Below are positions 10,870 through 22,770 of a stretch of DNA of 64,000 nt, one piece after another. This stretch comes from Macrotrachela quadricornifera. Its lineage: Eukaryota > Rotifera > Eurotatoria > Philodinida > Philodinidae. Location: positions 1,042,280 to 1,106,279 of the forward strand of contig JAJEKB010021019.1 in the NCBI GenBank assembly GCA_022393335.1, written 5' to 3'. Every line of letters starts with the position of its first letter. The stretch's first letter is position 1. Below the pieces are notes generated by a model, which saw nothing but the letters and a program-made list of their open reading frames with translations, made no database searches and was not told the DNA's origin. The position numbers were made by a program, and so were the translations under genes.

Positions 10870-12109
10870 TATTTTTACATCGAATTATAAAAGACAGTTT
10901 AACATATGAGTAGACATTGTTAAATGATCCGGTAGCAACACCTCTTATTCACTTTTACCCATTATTGTAAGGGTACTACGTTGGAACATTACTATGGAGT
11001 ATTTTCATGTTCTTGAGGTGCATTTCATATCTTTCTTTTATTTTATTTATTATTGATCTGTGCCCCTAATCGAATTCTTTTGATTCTTTTGTACGGTGAT
11101 CGAAATTTCCTTTTGAGATACATTCAACGATAATACGCATATCCTTTTAATTCATCTCTATTTCATATAAATCGTAAGTATTATTTTTAATTGACGATAT
11201 TTTATTTATGTCGAATTAAATTATTTTTATTTTTATTTTAGATCAAATAGAACAAAAAAAATTAAATAGTAAGCATTTCATTTACTTCAGCTATTTTTTT
11301 CTTTATTTATTTAGGTTGATCATATAGCTGGATAGAAATGGTAAGTATTATTTTTATTTCAAAATATTTTGTTTATTTAGAACTGGTCGTTGTTTATCGG
11401 AAACGGCTTTAAACAGCGTCGCTTATGTTCTGGTGAAAAAACGGCCCTCAATCCGAAGTCACATAAAACGGCGGAAAAATGATACAAATTGATGGGAAAA
11501 CGATGGCTGTTTTTCACTGTTCAAGGCAGTTTAGGGTGTCGTTTCAGATGGCTAATCACAATCTACGAAATTATTGATCACAGAACTTATTTAGTCGAAT
11601 ACAATACTTTCCAAAAAAATATCGTAGGAACATACTGCAATGACTTATAGAAACCATCGAGATATACTCAATTCTGAGCTACTATAATCGAAACTTATTT
11701 TTAAAGCATTATGAAAATTGAAAATGAAGTTGTGGAGAAAGAAAGGCATTTATTAGGTCATCAATAAAGCTATGATCATTTTACATATTTTGTCCATCAA
11801 TCAATGGTATTAGTATTTATGTACTGAAGTATTTTATATATCAGATGACAATTCAATCTTATCAGCTATTTGCATAGTAAAGCTCTTTCGCTCGCAGTAA
11901 ATCTTTTGCTTACTGAAAAAGAATAGTAAAAATATTATATTATCTTAATATCTTAATTCTCTCGTGATATTTAAACCATACAAATATTTCACTTGTAGAG
12001 GGAAAGAGAAGATAAAGTCCACGTAAGACACTATCTATATAGAACAGCAATAAACGGAATCTGTCTTTTCCCTTTGATTAGCACATCGAACACTGGCAAA
12101 AAGAAAATT
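10870..12109. other. Intergenic, no gene recognised
   Basis: AT-rich. An AACGGC-rich patch at 11385-11545 resembles those at 10180 and 10800. No TIR or target duplication could be set. Confidence 0.4.
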
Positions 12110-13219
12110 ATGCTGTCTACTCTTATTTATACATTGTTACTGACTTTTCTGATGACTATTCCTGTGATATGTACAGATACCAAAGGTAGGACAAGTACCC
12201 ATCCTTCACCCTCAAGATACACTGTACTGCCTTCTTTCAGTTAGAGAAAAGCAAACCTATCACTCTCTAGAGATCTTTTCTAAAAATCAGCCTGCACTAG
12301 TGTCATTTATGAATATCGCTTTACGAGTTAGTCTACAAAATGATTGTTTTTTTTTTAGTAAATTAAAAATCAATTTATCAGGAAGCATCTTCGAATGAGA
12401 TAGATAAAATTGTGAAACAATAGTGAATGCTATTGGTCAGTGAATGAAAAATTCCAAAATACATGAAATGTAATGATCTTATTTCAATTTTTTTCTCATT
12501 GTCGTTTTTCGCTAGTATATCTAGTGACTGAAAAGATGAGATACAATCATAGAACTATTATACATTGAAGTAAAAGTGAAGCTAATATTTGTATCTGCTT
12601 AGTTATTTTTTAAATCTATAGTTATCATTTTTTTATGAAGTGATCAATAGATCGTTGAACATGAACAGTACAATATTTTGTCTGTTTAGATGTGTCCAAC
12701 TGGAATGGAACTTGGCGTGGCTCACTTATTAATTATCCAACACCAGTTAGACCTTCTTCAATAGATGTGCTACTCGAAATAGGACCTTATCCAACCACTG
12801 ATAACACTTGTACGATGTGGCGTAATACGTATTCAGAAGGTGGACAGGTTCAAGCAGTGAAAGATTATCGTTTATGCCGTGGAAACGGCTCCGATAATTT
12901 ATTCATTGATGAAGGCAATGGTGTGAAACTTGCAACACGATGGATCGGTGGCGTACTTATAACACCATTTAAATATGATAATTTACTTTTAATCTCTAGT
13001 ATGCGAATGCGTGATGATGTTCTCGAAGAAGAAATATCAATTTTCGACGATAAACCTGCAATCAAAGGAGTGCAATCAATGCATACTAGTGCTATTCAGC
13101 GTATTGAAGTTAGGCGTATAAAGGAACAAAATTCAAATGCACACGTAATTGGAATGACTAGTTATTTTTATGTATTTCAAATTTTTGTCATTTTTTATTT
13201 GTTAAAATATTCATTGTAA
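12110..13219 (+). CDS. Secreted, probably GPI-anchored protein with WxGxW motif
   Basis: Two exons, 12110-12185 and 12690-13219, with a 504-nt GT..AG intron that is unusually long for this window. Joined length is 606 nt (201 codons plus stop). Residues 1-22 form a signal peptide (MLSTLIYTLLLTFLMTIPVIC). The mature part opens with NWNGTWRGSL, a W-x-G-x-W pattern seen in lipocalin-like and other small beta-barrel proteins. It is beta-rich with Cys pairs, and the last ~20 residues are hydrophobic with almost no charge (SYFYVFQIFVIFYLL), as in GPI-attachment signals. An extracellular ligand-binding role is only a guess. Exon 2 has an internal Met at 12692 that could be mistaken for the start, but the upstream exon gives the signal peptide and matching phase. 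Confidence 0.7.
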
Positions 13220-16200
13220 TCGAGAAATTAAACTTCTTAAACAAGTTTTTACTTTTTTATCGGCAACGATCATTTTCATACTTTTTACAACGAAATACTG
13301 ATCTTCATTTATCTGCACTATCTTACAGCTTCACGGTTTACATTAGCATACTATTCTCCTTCATTTGATGCTCTTATTCATGTGAATAGAGCTATAGAGA
13401 ACTTAATAATATCTAACACTATTTCTGATATTATTCTTTTATTCTTCATCGTTAATTTAACTTATAATTCATTCTTATCATTGCTTCGTTTGCCTTTGTT
13501 ATGATCGGTCGCATTATCTCTCTATCTTCTACATCAGCGAGTATGCTCCTGTTATTCGTCAAAGAATGAGATTATGTCTTCTATTAATTCTTGATTAGTC
13601 GAAATAAGTATATTGAAACGTGTGGCTCTCATGTCACAAATCTCGCGTCATTTTTTATGATTAATAGCATCGATATCAACATGAATACTGAATATATTTA
13701 TTTTTTAAAAAAGTCTTTACATTATTCACGATGGTAAACGATGGTCGTCTACCCATCGAGACATTACTTTAGTCTTATATTCAGATCCTAGGACCAGAGG
13801 AACTTACTTAATTATTACTTAGCAACTGTGATTTTTTTGACATGGGTTCGCACAACTCAATCTAATCCATTTGATTAAGGTATGGATGATTAATAGTCAA
13901 TGTGTGAATCACATTAGCAACATTATTATTCACCAACAGTGTATCATGATGACGTTGAAACCGGGCAATGAGAAAGTTTTCTTTGTTCAGTAGTACTGAA
14001 TCCTTACATACTGAATTGTTTTCTCTCAAGTTCTTGAATTGGCATCAGCTCGTAACATACGATATTCCTTCCAACTGATATACACCAAATAAATTTCATC
14101 TATTTTAAATATCAAAAGAAACATTCACCATAAATTATCAACATCGAAACGTGATCGATCGCACAATGATAATAATGATTCTATTAGATTTGCATTAAAA
14201 CAACATAAATCAAACAGTTGTACTTCCATTGAAAGAGAAGATATGAAGATATCTAATCAACAAATGTGGATATCACTTCTTTTCGATTAATTGAAACGAA
14301 CTGTATCTTCTAATTTGCCGTGTCTTCTCATTGAACTTTAAAGCTAGAAATATTATTGAAAAACATTTTGAAGAATAAAACATATATATTCGACATTTTT
14401 CATTAGTAGGTGGGTGAAATAAACGTCTGTAATTATAAGTGAATAGCAAAGATAAGTAAATAGTGCTACTAAAAAGAAATACATGGCCAATCACAATTAA
14501 TAATATGGATATACGAATCATAAAAACGAAATATAATCAAGATTGTTTAGCCCTAGTTGCTCAAGACGTGTCGTATGAAACTGATATAAAACAAGCAATC
14601 CCTCAGTAGAACGATAAAAAAAGCAGTTGTGTACAATAAGATTAGTAAACCTTTAAAACTATTATGCTACAATGTCGAAGAGTGAAATGCACAATTATTT
14701 TACATAGTTAAGTTTGTTTACAAAATAGAAATATCCGTATGCATATTAATTGAAGTGAACAAGCGATGCAACACAAATATACTATTGTATTTTGAATATA
14801 TTTTATTCAAGAGGCACTAATCACAATAAAGATATTTGTATAGTAGTAGAAAGGCATTTAATGGTATCACATATTGAGAAAGAAAAATCAGATACAATAG
14901 TTGTAGATATAATAGGAGGACTCCCAGAGTCGGTTTATGTCATTAGTATTTACTAGTCAAATCATTAAAAACATTATCTAAACAGCTTTCTTTTCTTAAC
15001 TGTAAAAGACACTATTTTCAATATGTAATTTTAATGCAACCGTGAAAGAATGGAATAGCCTATCAATGAATAAAAGAGAAATATACGTGAAAGAATGAAT
15101 GAAAAAAAATAATATTAATTTATCTTTCTCAAATATGACAATTATTTTATGTGAAATACTACGAACGTTCTCCTTTGCTTCTCTCCTTTCCTTACTTGCA
15201 TCTGCTGAAATATTTTTGATTTTTATTCTTTTCTCTCTATATTTACAATTTTATATTATAAGAATAAGAAAAATAAAGTTCTAAACTCATTTATTTATGT
15301 TTCAGTCACAAATGCTTGCAAACGTTTTAATTTACAATAAAGAACAATCAATAATAACAAATAGATTTTTGAGAAATGATCGTACATATCATATGAACGA
15401 ATTAATCTGAATTATCGATATTCTTTAGCGTTTTAACATTCGTAACATTTGGTATTAATGCTTTGTCTAGAAAGACTTAAAATGAACTTTTCTTCCATCC
15501 ATAATGGAAGTATTCGTTCAGAGAATACTTAGAAATTGTAACTACTAATCGAATATGGTCTTATTGAGTATTAAACGTATGAAGTATTGTAAGCATTCAC
15601 TCAACCAGAGAAGATTCATGATTAGAGTAATTTGCATCATTTTTACTAAGTATCAAAATTCGTCAAAGACTTGCACAGATTCTGTTATGTATTATCCTAA
15701 CTATCAATCTTCTTTAGCTAAGACTTCGATTACAGTTTATGTATTTGAGCAATTTTCAATTGTCTCTTGTTGCTTAAAATGTAAATCTATTCTATCGCTT
15801 TCTTTCAGATTCTTTTTATCTCATTTTTATTTCTCTTTTTTTTCTGTTATATCTATATTTTATTCATTCTTCATATTCTGTTTTTCATATCTGCCATAAA
15901 TTACTGCTTTGAAATATTCTTATCATATAAGATTAATAGATTTTTTTCTTCTTCTATTGAGTAAATGTTTCAGTCACTTAATGTATAGTGTATCCTTACA
16001 TGCTTTAATAATCAGTAAAAAGTTATTATTTTACCTCCAAAGAGCAAACAATATTTGAAACTAATCAATTAGGTCAGTTTGTTTATTTTTTATTTTTACC
16101 AATGAGAAAACAAAAATTAAATTAAATGCTAGAAGAGACAGAGATTATTATTATTTTCGTTCTATTCTAATTCCTATATTCATGTCATATGAATTGAAAT

Positions 16201-16514
16201 TTATTCTTTATTTAATTTTTCAAACTCAATAGACAAGAAAACTTTTATGATTTAGTTCAAAATAGATTAATAAAGAACAAAGTTTAATTCATCTGATAAG
16301 AATATAAAATATAGAAGAAATAAGCAAGGTTGTTAAACTGAATAATTTTACTAATTTTTATGATTAGAATTTTAAACAACTAAAAATTCGTTTGCAAAAA
16401 GATCAACTGTGTAGAATTTAAGATTATTAACTCTATCACACAGAATTATATTCAATATTTTTCTGTAAATAGGCATATTTTCACCTTCTCATTATTCAAT
16501 ACAATTGTAATGAA
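13220..16514. other. Intergenic, no gene recognised
   Basis: About 3.3 kb, AT-rich. Short open frames (14273-14521 minus, 15099-15284 and 15555-15899 plus) are hydrophobic by base composition and lack recognisable features or splice partners. Confidence 0.45.
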
Positions 16515-17429
16515 ATGTCAAAAATATTTCAAAGATCAAGAAAATATGTGTCGAAACATTTAGCATATACTTTTGGTTTAATATTTATATTAGGACTGAT
16601 TCTAATCTTTTTTAATTTTGGCAATCATAATTCTGATAAATTACGCAATATTTTAAATGATATTATAAACAATTCAAAAGCATTTAGCTTAGCATTTAAT
16701 ATTAATAGTTCTGATTCTATGCTACCAAATCTCTGTATAGTTGCACGAATATATGGAGCACAAATTTCATATTTTCCTGTATTTGCACTTGGACTTCGTC
16801 ATGCCGGTCTTAATAATATTCGTATTTACGTTACTAATACCGATAATCGTACTGATATTCGACAACTTGAAGAAACAATCGAGTTTATAAATAAACTTGT
16901 AGTTCGCATGGATTATGTCACTTTTCTTAATTTAGGTTCACCATGTGTCGAAAATAGTTTTGGTTATTGTATGACAGATCGTGTACTTAAATATCTTTAC
17001 AAACAATATAAACAGTCTCCATCTATATGTCAATATGTTGTTTTTACAAATGCTGATAATTTTTATTCTCGAACATTTGGTACAAGAATTCTTCCCTATA
17101 TGAAAGCTAATAAAGATATTATTGCTTGGGGTTTTGTCTCTCATCATCATAAAGAACATTACAAAGAATTAATTAACGATGAAGAATCAAGTGTACCTCA
17201 GATTATTGATGAAGGAACGGAAAAATGTACTCCAGTGGAACTTAGAGCTGGATATGCTGATTTAGGATCAGTTGCATATCGACTTGAATTTTTACATAAA
17301 CATAATCTTTATTTTCGATCACCTAATGGAATTTATGGATTTGGTTCGGATGGATATTTCGTGGAAAGAGCTGCTGTACTAACGGATGCATCGGTTATTT
17401 TGAGACAAACATTATTTGTACATCAGTGA
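16515..17429 (+). CDS. Type II membrane glycosyltransferase-like protein
   Basis: Intronless, 304 codons. A short basic N-terminus is followed by one membrane segment (residues ~18-34, LAYTFGLIFILGLILIFF), the layout of Golgi type II enzymes. The lumenal part resembles GT-A fold glycosyltransferases: IVARIYGAQISYFPVFALGLRHAG at its start, a hydrophobic strand then acidic TNADNFYSR (a D-x-D-like metal/nucleotide-sugar site) at about residues 178-186, and a late GFGSDGYFVERA acidic loop. Conserved Cys residues (CVENSFGYC) probably pair. Substrate is unknown. Unlike the other genes here it has no intron, which fits either a retrocopy or horizontal acquisition. AATAAA at 17486-17491 is a plausible poly(A) signal. 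Confidence 0.75.
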   Translation: MSKIFQRSRKYVSKHLAYTFGLIFILGLILIFFNFGNHNSDKLRNILNDIINNSKAFSLAFNINSSDSMLPNLCIVARIYGAQISYFPVFALGLRHAGLNNIRIYVTNTDNRTDIRQLEETIEFINKLVVRMDYVTFLNLGSPCVENSFGYCMTDRVLKYLYKQYKQSPSICQYVVFTNADNFYSRTFGTRILPYMKANKDIIAWGFVSHHHKEHYKELINDEESSVPQIIDEGTEKCTPVELRAGYADLGSVAYRLEFLHKHNLYFRSPNGIYGFGSDGYFVERAAVLTDASVILRQTLFVHQ

Positions 17430-17485
17430 ATATTATTTTGTCTCAATCTAGTTTACTACATACGTCAATTTAGAAATTCATTGTT

Positions 17486-17491
17486 AATAAA
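17486..17491 (+). terminator. Poly(A) signal AATAAA
   Basis: Canonical hexamer 57 nt after the stop codon of the glycosyltransferase-like gene. Confidence 0.5.
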
Positions 17492-18169
17492 TATTTCAAA
17501 TCTGATGAGTTATAATTATATGCGATAAGTTCACATGTTTTATAATAGAAAATCGAAAGAGATCTAAGAGAGAACATGATGCAATGGGGAAATATCTGAT
17601 ATCAGGGAAGTATACATATACGACTCATAGAAGAATATGTAAAAACGATAGGTGGTATCAACTAATCTGAATACTCGTTGATATTAGTTTGTGTTAAGAC
17701 CGTGAATGCCGTCTTTTATACTGGAGTTATAATATCCAGAGCACGAGAAGAACAAAAAGGGAAGTTTGAACGTCACGCATATAACACTCTCTATTCCTTC
17801 CTTTCAAGAGATTACATATACGAAGAAAAACAGATGTAGTTTTTTTATACTATAGTAGTCAAAGATCCATGCACTAAATTCATTGAATTTGTACATTTCC
17901 AATGCAAAGCACAATATTTCAATGAATTATATTTATATTCATTTTACGTCACTTGTTGCGAATAACTATCATTCTTTATTTAATAACAAATAAATAATTA
18001 TCTAAGACATAGATCTTGAGGGAAAATCATAAGAATTACTATAATTCTAAGTTTTATGAAACAGCAGACTAAAATCAACTATAAATTTTCATCAGATTGG
18101 TGTTACAACACCACATCATCAAGATTGTTTTTTTTGTTATTGTTTATTTCTATTCGACATGTTTCTTTT
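17492..18169. other. Intergenic, no gene recognised
   Basis: AT-rich, no supported feature. Confidence 0.4.
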
Positions 18170-18529
18170 GTTGATATTTTCATTATTAATCAAGAGTTTC
18201 GCAGCGCATCAATTGTGTTGAAAACAATACTTTTCTATACAAAAAATTTGAAGATTATACAAAAAATATTGTAATGAAAATTTTACAAAACAAAATAAGA
18301 TAAGAGTCAATGCAACTAATGCATTACGCCTACGAACATTTTTTTTTACCATTCTATTTTCATCTGGAGAAATGGGTTTCAGCTTGTTGAGTCAATACTG
18401 CAACCATGGAAAAGAAAAAGAAAAAAACAAAAATTGCACCACCATCATGCCTTCGTTAGTTTTTTCTTATCGTTCTGTTCTTCTTGAATATTCTATGTTA
18501 ACATTTGCTTGTGCAATACCATTGTAGAC

Positions 18530-18538
18530 TATATAAAG
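18530..18538 (+). promoter_or_regulatory. TATA box TATATAAAG, copy 1
   Basis: TATATAAAG is followed by GTCGTAG in all three copies (also 21768-21776 and 27891-27899). It lies about 100 nt upstream of the structured leader, placing transcription start near 18560. Confidence 0.6.
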
Positions 18539-18589
18539 TCGTAGTTTTTTTTGTTTCTACTACCATCCAATTTTGATCATCAACTGCGT

Positions 18590-19010
18590 ATCGTGCAACA
18601 AAAGCACATACCCGGTGGCTAACAACCAAATCGATGACTGATTGGAAACGTGTGCTCTCGATTGCGCCAGACTTGCTTATGCAGAATTAATTCGTACTTC
18701 GAATCGACTTGAACTTTTTATGTTTGAGTTAGAAACCCGGTTTTCGGTGTGTTCCGATCACAACGAAACCCTGCTATCATTGATTAACATCGATGCTTTG
18801 GGTTGATCGGACATATCGAAGGCCACCAGTATTAAGATTAAATTTGTTTGTGTTGATTATATTGAAATACACAACAATATTATTTAATCTCATTGGTGTA
18901 TCTTCGATGTTATTCGACATCTACCTATAAAACCGGGTATTGAAGAGACGAAATTAACATCCATAAGTTAAATCTATGACGTTTTCTGAGAGCACATGTT
19001 TCTAATCTTG
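18590..19010 (+). ncRNA. Candidate structured RNA leader, copy 1
   Basis: Stems found by eye. P0: GTGC/GCAC hairpin near 18594-18607. P1: 18640-18659 (GAUUGGAAACGUGUGCUCUC) pairs with 18988-19007 over 20 of 20 positions, two of them G-U. A small hairpin AUUCG/CGAAU is at 18690-18704. P2: 18733-18744 (AAACCCGGUUUU) pairs with 18929-18940, 11 of 12. Inside P2: P3 UCCGAUCA (18753-18760) with UGAUCGGA (18804-18811), then ACCC/GGGU, then P4 CAUUGAU-UAAC-AUCGAUG (18778-18795). P5: 18836-18843 with 18882-18889. P6: GAUGU/ACAUC at 18906-18921. The AUG lies 3 nt after P1. No known RNA family was recognised. Stem complementarity is seen directly; function as a leader, IRES-like element or independent RNA is inference. 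Confidence 0.6.
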
Positions 19011-19034
19011 ATGGAAGATATCAACATTACTAAG
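19011..19034 (+). CDS. Short first coding exon (MEDINITK) with splice donor, copy 1
   Basis: ATG directly after the P1 stem encodes MEDINITK and is followed by the strong donor GTAAGG. The same exon is found at 22248 (MEDINITQ) and 28371 (MEDINITK). The eight-residue exon with donor is conserved in all copies while the downstream intron is not. Downstream exons could not be identified. Several AUGs lie upstream in the leader, so normal scanning to this start would be inefficient. Confidence 0.4.
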
Positions 19035-19875
19035 GTAAGGACGAAATAAAGGTGAGTAATGGAAGGTTGAATTGATAATATTTACAATGATTCAAGCAAA
19101 TAAATCTTCTATGTCTGTTATATTCTATATATAAGTTAAAGATAAGAATGATACGCATTTCATACATCATTGTGCTTCAATAATTATTTTTTTTTCAACA
19201 AATAATGTTTTTATGTCAATAATAAATTTCTTTTAATTAATTCTCAGATATTATTTGTTCAATAAAAGAACTCAAGACAATAGATATGATTATAATTAAG
19301 ATTATTCAATCAATTTTACTAAAATATTTTCATATTTTGTAACATAAAGTCCATTTCTTAATAAATAATGTTATTTAATATTATTTTTAATAAAATCTAA
19401 CCACTGATTTTTCTTTTTCCTAATTATTCTATCTCCTAAACAAAACATGAATATTTTACATAATTAACAAAATTTCACATCAAATAAATAGGAATAATAA
19501 AGAAATACTTCATTTCTGTGTTTATATAATCAAATTCAAGTGTAGATACTATTTCTAACTATTCGAAGTCATCAATGAATGCAGGATTTTTAAGCACTTG
19601 CAATCATCAAACACATTTTGAATACAGCTGGTTGTGCTTTTGTCACAAATGTAGGCATTCTGAGGTGTTTCTGTATTAGACTATGGTATAAACGCATTAT
19701 AGACGTATTCACTACTATTTTGCATGAACTTGTACAGAGAACGTTAACAGTTTGTGGATATTCATATAAATTAACGTATACATGCATTAAAATCATGTTC
19801 AATGATTAAGAGAAGCTATCTATTGTTCAGTGAACATTGTGTAATTGACAAAATATATTCAAAGTATATCTGTTA

Positions 19876-20430
19876 ATGCATGGAATTTGTAGAGACTCCT
19901 TTAAATGTATCGGTTTTTCTAAATTCATGATAAAGCTGCAAATATTGCATTCAATAGGAGATAAAGAGATTTCCATCGCTATGTTAAAAAAAGAAGTGCA
20001 AATCAAATTGAGTTCATTCATGAGATAACCAGACTGTTACAGTTGATATCATATCGAAGACGGTCAAGAATGCAGATGCGGGAGATTTTTTCAAGTACAT
20101 ATACGAATTCAGAGACGAAAACTCTACACTTAATGAAGAATTATTCGAAAGATGCAGATGAATTGTGGAGAAAGAAGATAAAAATATGCTGATCATGAAA
20201 TTTAATAACATCATGGGATCAAAGTTGAATGCTTTGATTACGAAGAATTTTGAAAATGAGACTCGAAACAATAGAATTAGACAGAGATTATCTAATTTGG
20301 ATTCACTTGTCTGCTGGATAGAACAATGGGTTTCAAAAGAAACAATTTAAAGGTTACGTCATAGATCTGCACGAAGTCCTTTTTAACATCATGCTTCAAG
20401 GCTATCATGGGAATAATTTCGGCAAACCAT
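19876..20430 (+). pseudogene. Unidentified pseudogene between repeat copies
   Basis: Protein-like segments alternate between frames: 19876-20028 (MHGICRDSFKCIGFSKF..., 50 codons), then from 20032 DNQTVTVDIISKTVKN... with a TGA at about 20156, continuing KEDKNMLIMKFNNIMGSK... to a stop at 20348, then GYVIDLHEVLFNIMLQGYHG in another frame to about 20430. The helical, acidic composition and persistence over 550 bp argue for a decayed coding region rather than chance. The family is not recognised. It could be the downstream part of the copy 1 unit. Confidence 0.4.
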
Positions 20431-21559
20431 AAAGAAGTAAATGAAATGAAAATATAAACTACTATTAGTTTTCTAGAGAGGACAGAAGTTTGTGAAATGA
20501 TTATAACTTTTTCTAATGCATAAGAGCTGGAGAGGTGCGGTCTTTAGCATTCAAAAGAGAAAGACAAAGGAATCCAAATCCATGTAAAAATAAGAACAAC
20601 AGTCTAAATCTTGAAACCGTTCTCTTTCTAACAATGCAAAAAATTGAGTCTCTATCATTTTCCGTTTCTGATATTCAGAAGCATTTTCATTAGCTATCAA
20701 ACAAGAAAAGTTCTCGCTAAAAAAATGAAAAAGCATATTAATCATGTTGACCATGTTTATATGCAATTTAAATAAGTTCTTTTAACAGAAACTTTGGTAA
20801 ACCTCTCTAGTGATGGTTGTGATGTTATTTCTTAATTCAATAAACAAAATAGAATTGAATATTTGCAACGCCTACTCTCTTCTATGATGGTCTTTTTCGA
20901 TTAGTTAGTTGAAAATAATTTACAATCATTTATTTTCAAAAAAACCCATAAAATCAATCTTTTCTAAAATATCACTATTCTCATTCGTCTTTCTACTCAG
21001 TATATTGATTTAATCATCATCATGATCAGTATGTTCAAAAATTTTTGTTTAATATCATCTCAATTTTTCTAACGAGAATTTTCCTTGTTCAATAGTTTTT
21101 GGAAAAACACTTCTGAGTATCAAGAACGGAAAGTGATTGAGACATCATTTTTGGATTGTTAGAAGAAAGATTGTTTCAAGGTCAAGACTGCCAGCAAACC
21201 TAAAAAGAAAAATTTTCTTAGATTGGCTATTTTTATATAAGTCTACTGATACATATGGAAGAATATAGATATGCACCCATTGGTATTAGTATATAGTTTG
21301 TAGGATACATGCATTGGAGTATAGAAATAGCATATTTTAGTTTTTAATAATGATAGTGAATTTTAATCTTATTTACAGCTTACTTTTCTACATGGATAAT
21401 ATCTTTTTTTTTATAATTTCTCTATTGAAACAGGGCATTTCTTATATGAACATCTACATATAATATAAAGGATCTCATGAAAAAAGTTGCCAAAAATAAA
21501 TAATTAAAGTCAATTAAACTATTATATTATTTTTTTGCTTTCCCTCGGTGCCGCTATCA
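20431..21559. other. Intergenic, no gene recognised
   Basis: Possible further decay of the preceding pseudogene to about 20770; otherwise AT-rich with nothing supported. Confidence 0.4.
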
Positions 21560-22770
21560 GCTACACCTGCGAACATTTGTTGCACCATTCTATTTTCATG
21601 TTGAGAAAATTAGTACAGAATATTAAGTCAATATTATAATTACAAAAAAGAATAGCAATAAAAACACAAGTTGCACCACTATCATGCCTTCGTTAGTAAT
21701 GCTTTTATCATTCTGTTCTTCGTGAATATTCTATGTTACCATATGCTTGTGCAATATTATTATAGACTATATAAAGTCGTAGTTTTTTATGTTTCTACTA
21801 TCATCCAATTTTGATCATCAACCGCGTATCGTGCAACAAAGCACATACCCGGTGGTTAATAACCAAATCGATGACTGATTGGAAACGTGTGCTCTCGATT
21901 ATGTTAGATTTGCTCATGCAGAATTAATTCGTACTTCGAATCGACTCGAACTTTTTATGTTTGAGTTAGAAACCCGGTTTTCGGTGTGTTCCGATCACAA
22001 CGAAACCCTGCTATCATTGATTAACATCGATGCTTTGGGTTGATCGGACATATCGAAGGCCACCAATATTGAGATTAAATTTGTTTGTGTTGATTATATT
22101 GAAATACACAACAATATTATTTAATCTCATTGGTGTATCTTCGATGTTATTCGACATCTACCTATAAAACCGGGTATTGAAGAGACGAAATTAACATCCA
22201 TAAGTTAAGTCTATGACATTTTCTGAGAGCACATGTTTTTAATCTTGATGGAAGATATCAACATTACTCAGGTAAGAACAAAATAAAGGTTAGTAATGGA
22301 AGGGTGAATTGATAACATTTACAATGATTCAAGCAGATAAATATTTCATATCTGTTTATTTGCATACTGTGATAAACTTCTGTCAATTAATCCTTACCTA
22401 TTGTTTAATTAATGAAAACTATGAAAGAATGAGATATAACCAAAATTAAAATTATTCAGTCGATTCTAATAAAACGTTTTACTTTATAGTTATAAATCTT
22501 TGCTATTGAAAAATAGAAATGAACTAGATAATATGTGATTTGTTATCTAATATTTTTAAAATTATTTCTAAAATATTTTATATATATGTACTGATTTTTT
22601 TTATTGGATTTTTCACTTAAAAAATAAAACAAATTTCGTTTTCTTTTTTTCTAATTGTCTGATCTGCTAAACAAATTTTACAAGTACTTGTGTACGAGTA
22701 CTTTCACTAGAGAATCTAAATTATTTTAAAATACTTAATGATTGCTATATTCAATGTGATAAACAATGTT
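21560..22770 (+). repeat. Long direct repeat, copy 2
   Basis: Core about 21575-22320, 3.2 kb after copy 1. The upstream flank differs from copies 1 and 3, whereas downstream similarity to copy 3 runs to about 22770. Confidence 0.85.
21830..22247 (+). ncRNA. Candidate structured RNA leader, copy 2
   Basis: Same nested stems as copy 1. P1 is 21877-21896 with 22225-22244, again 20 of 20. One P1 pair that is G-C in copy 1 (18645/19002) is G-U here, a pairing-preserving change. The region spanning P2-P4 is identical to copy 1. The AUG is at 22248. Confidence 0.6.

Larger units (their letters stand above)
18170..19500 (+). repeat. Long direct repeat, copy 1
   Basis: Shares near-identical sequence with copies 2 and 3 over the core (about 18308-19080) and weaker similarity on both sides: upstream with copy 3 from about 18170, downstream with copies 2 and 3 to about 19500. 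Slowly decaying flanks around a conserved core indicate an old segmental duplication in which the core has been kept or homogenised. The core holds a TATA box, a structured leader and a start codon with splice donor. Confidence 0.85.

Noticed and set aside
15555..15899. 114-codon plus-strand open frame
   Set aside because: Phe/Ser/Ile-rich by base composition (TTT/TCT runs), no domain, no splice context.
18620..18660. Hammerhead-ribozyme-like core in the triplicated leader (CTGATTGGAAACG)
   Set aside because: The CUGAUGA box and paired helices of a hammerhead are absent; the segment is fully used by the 20-bp P1 stem.
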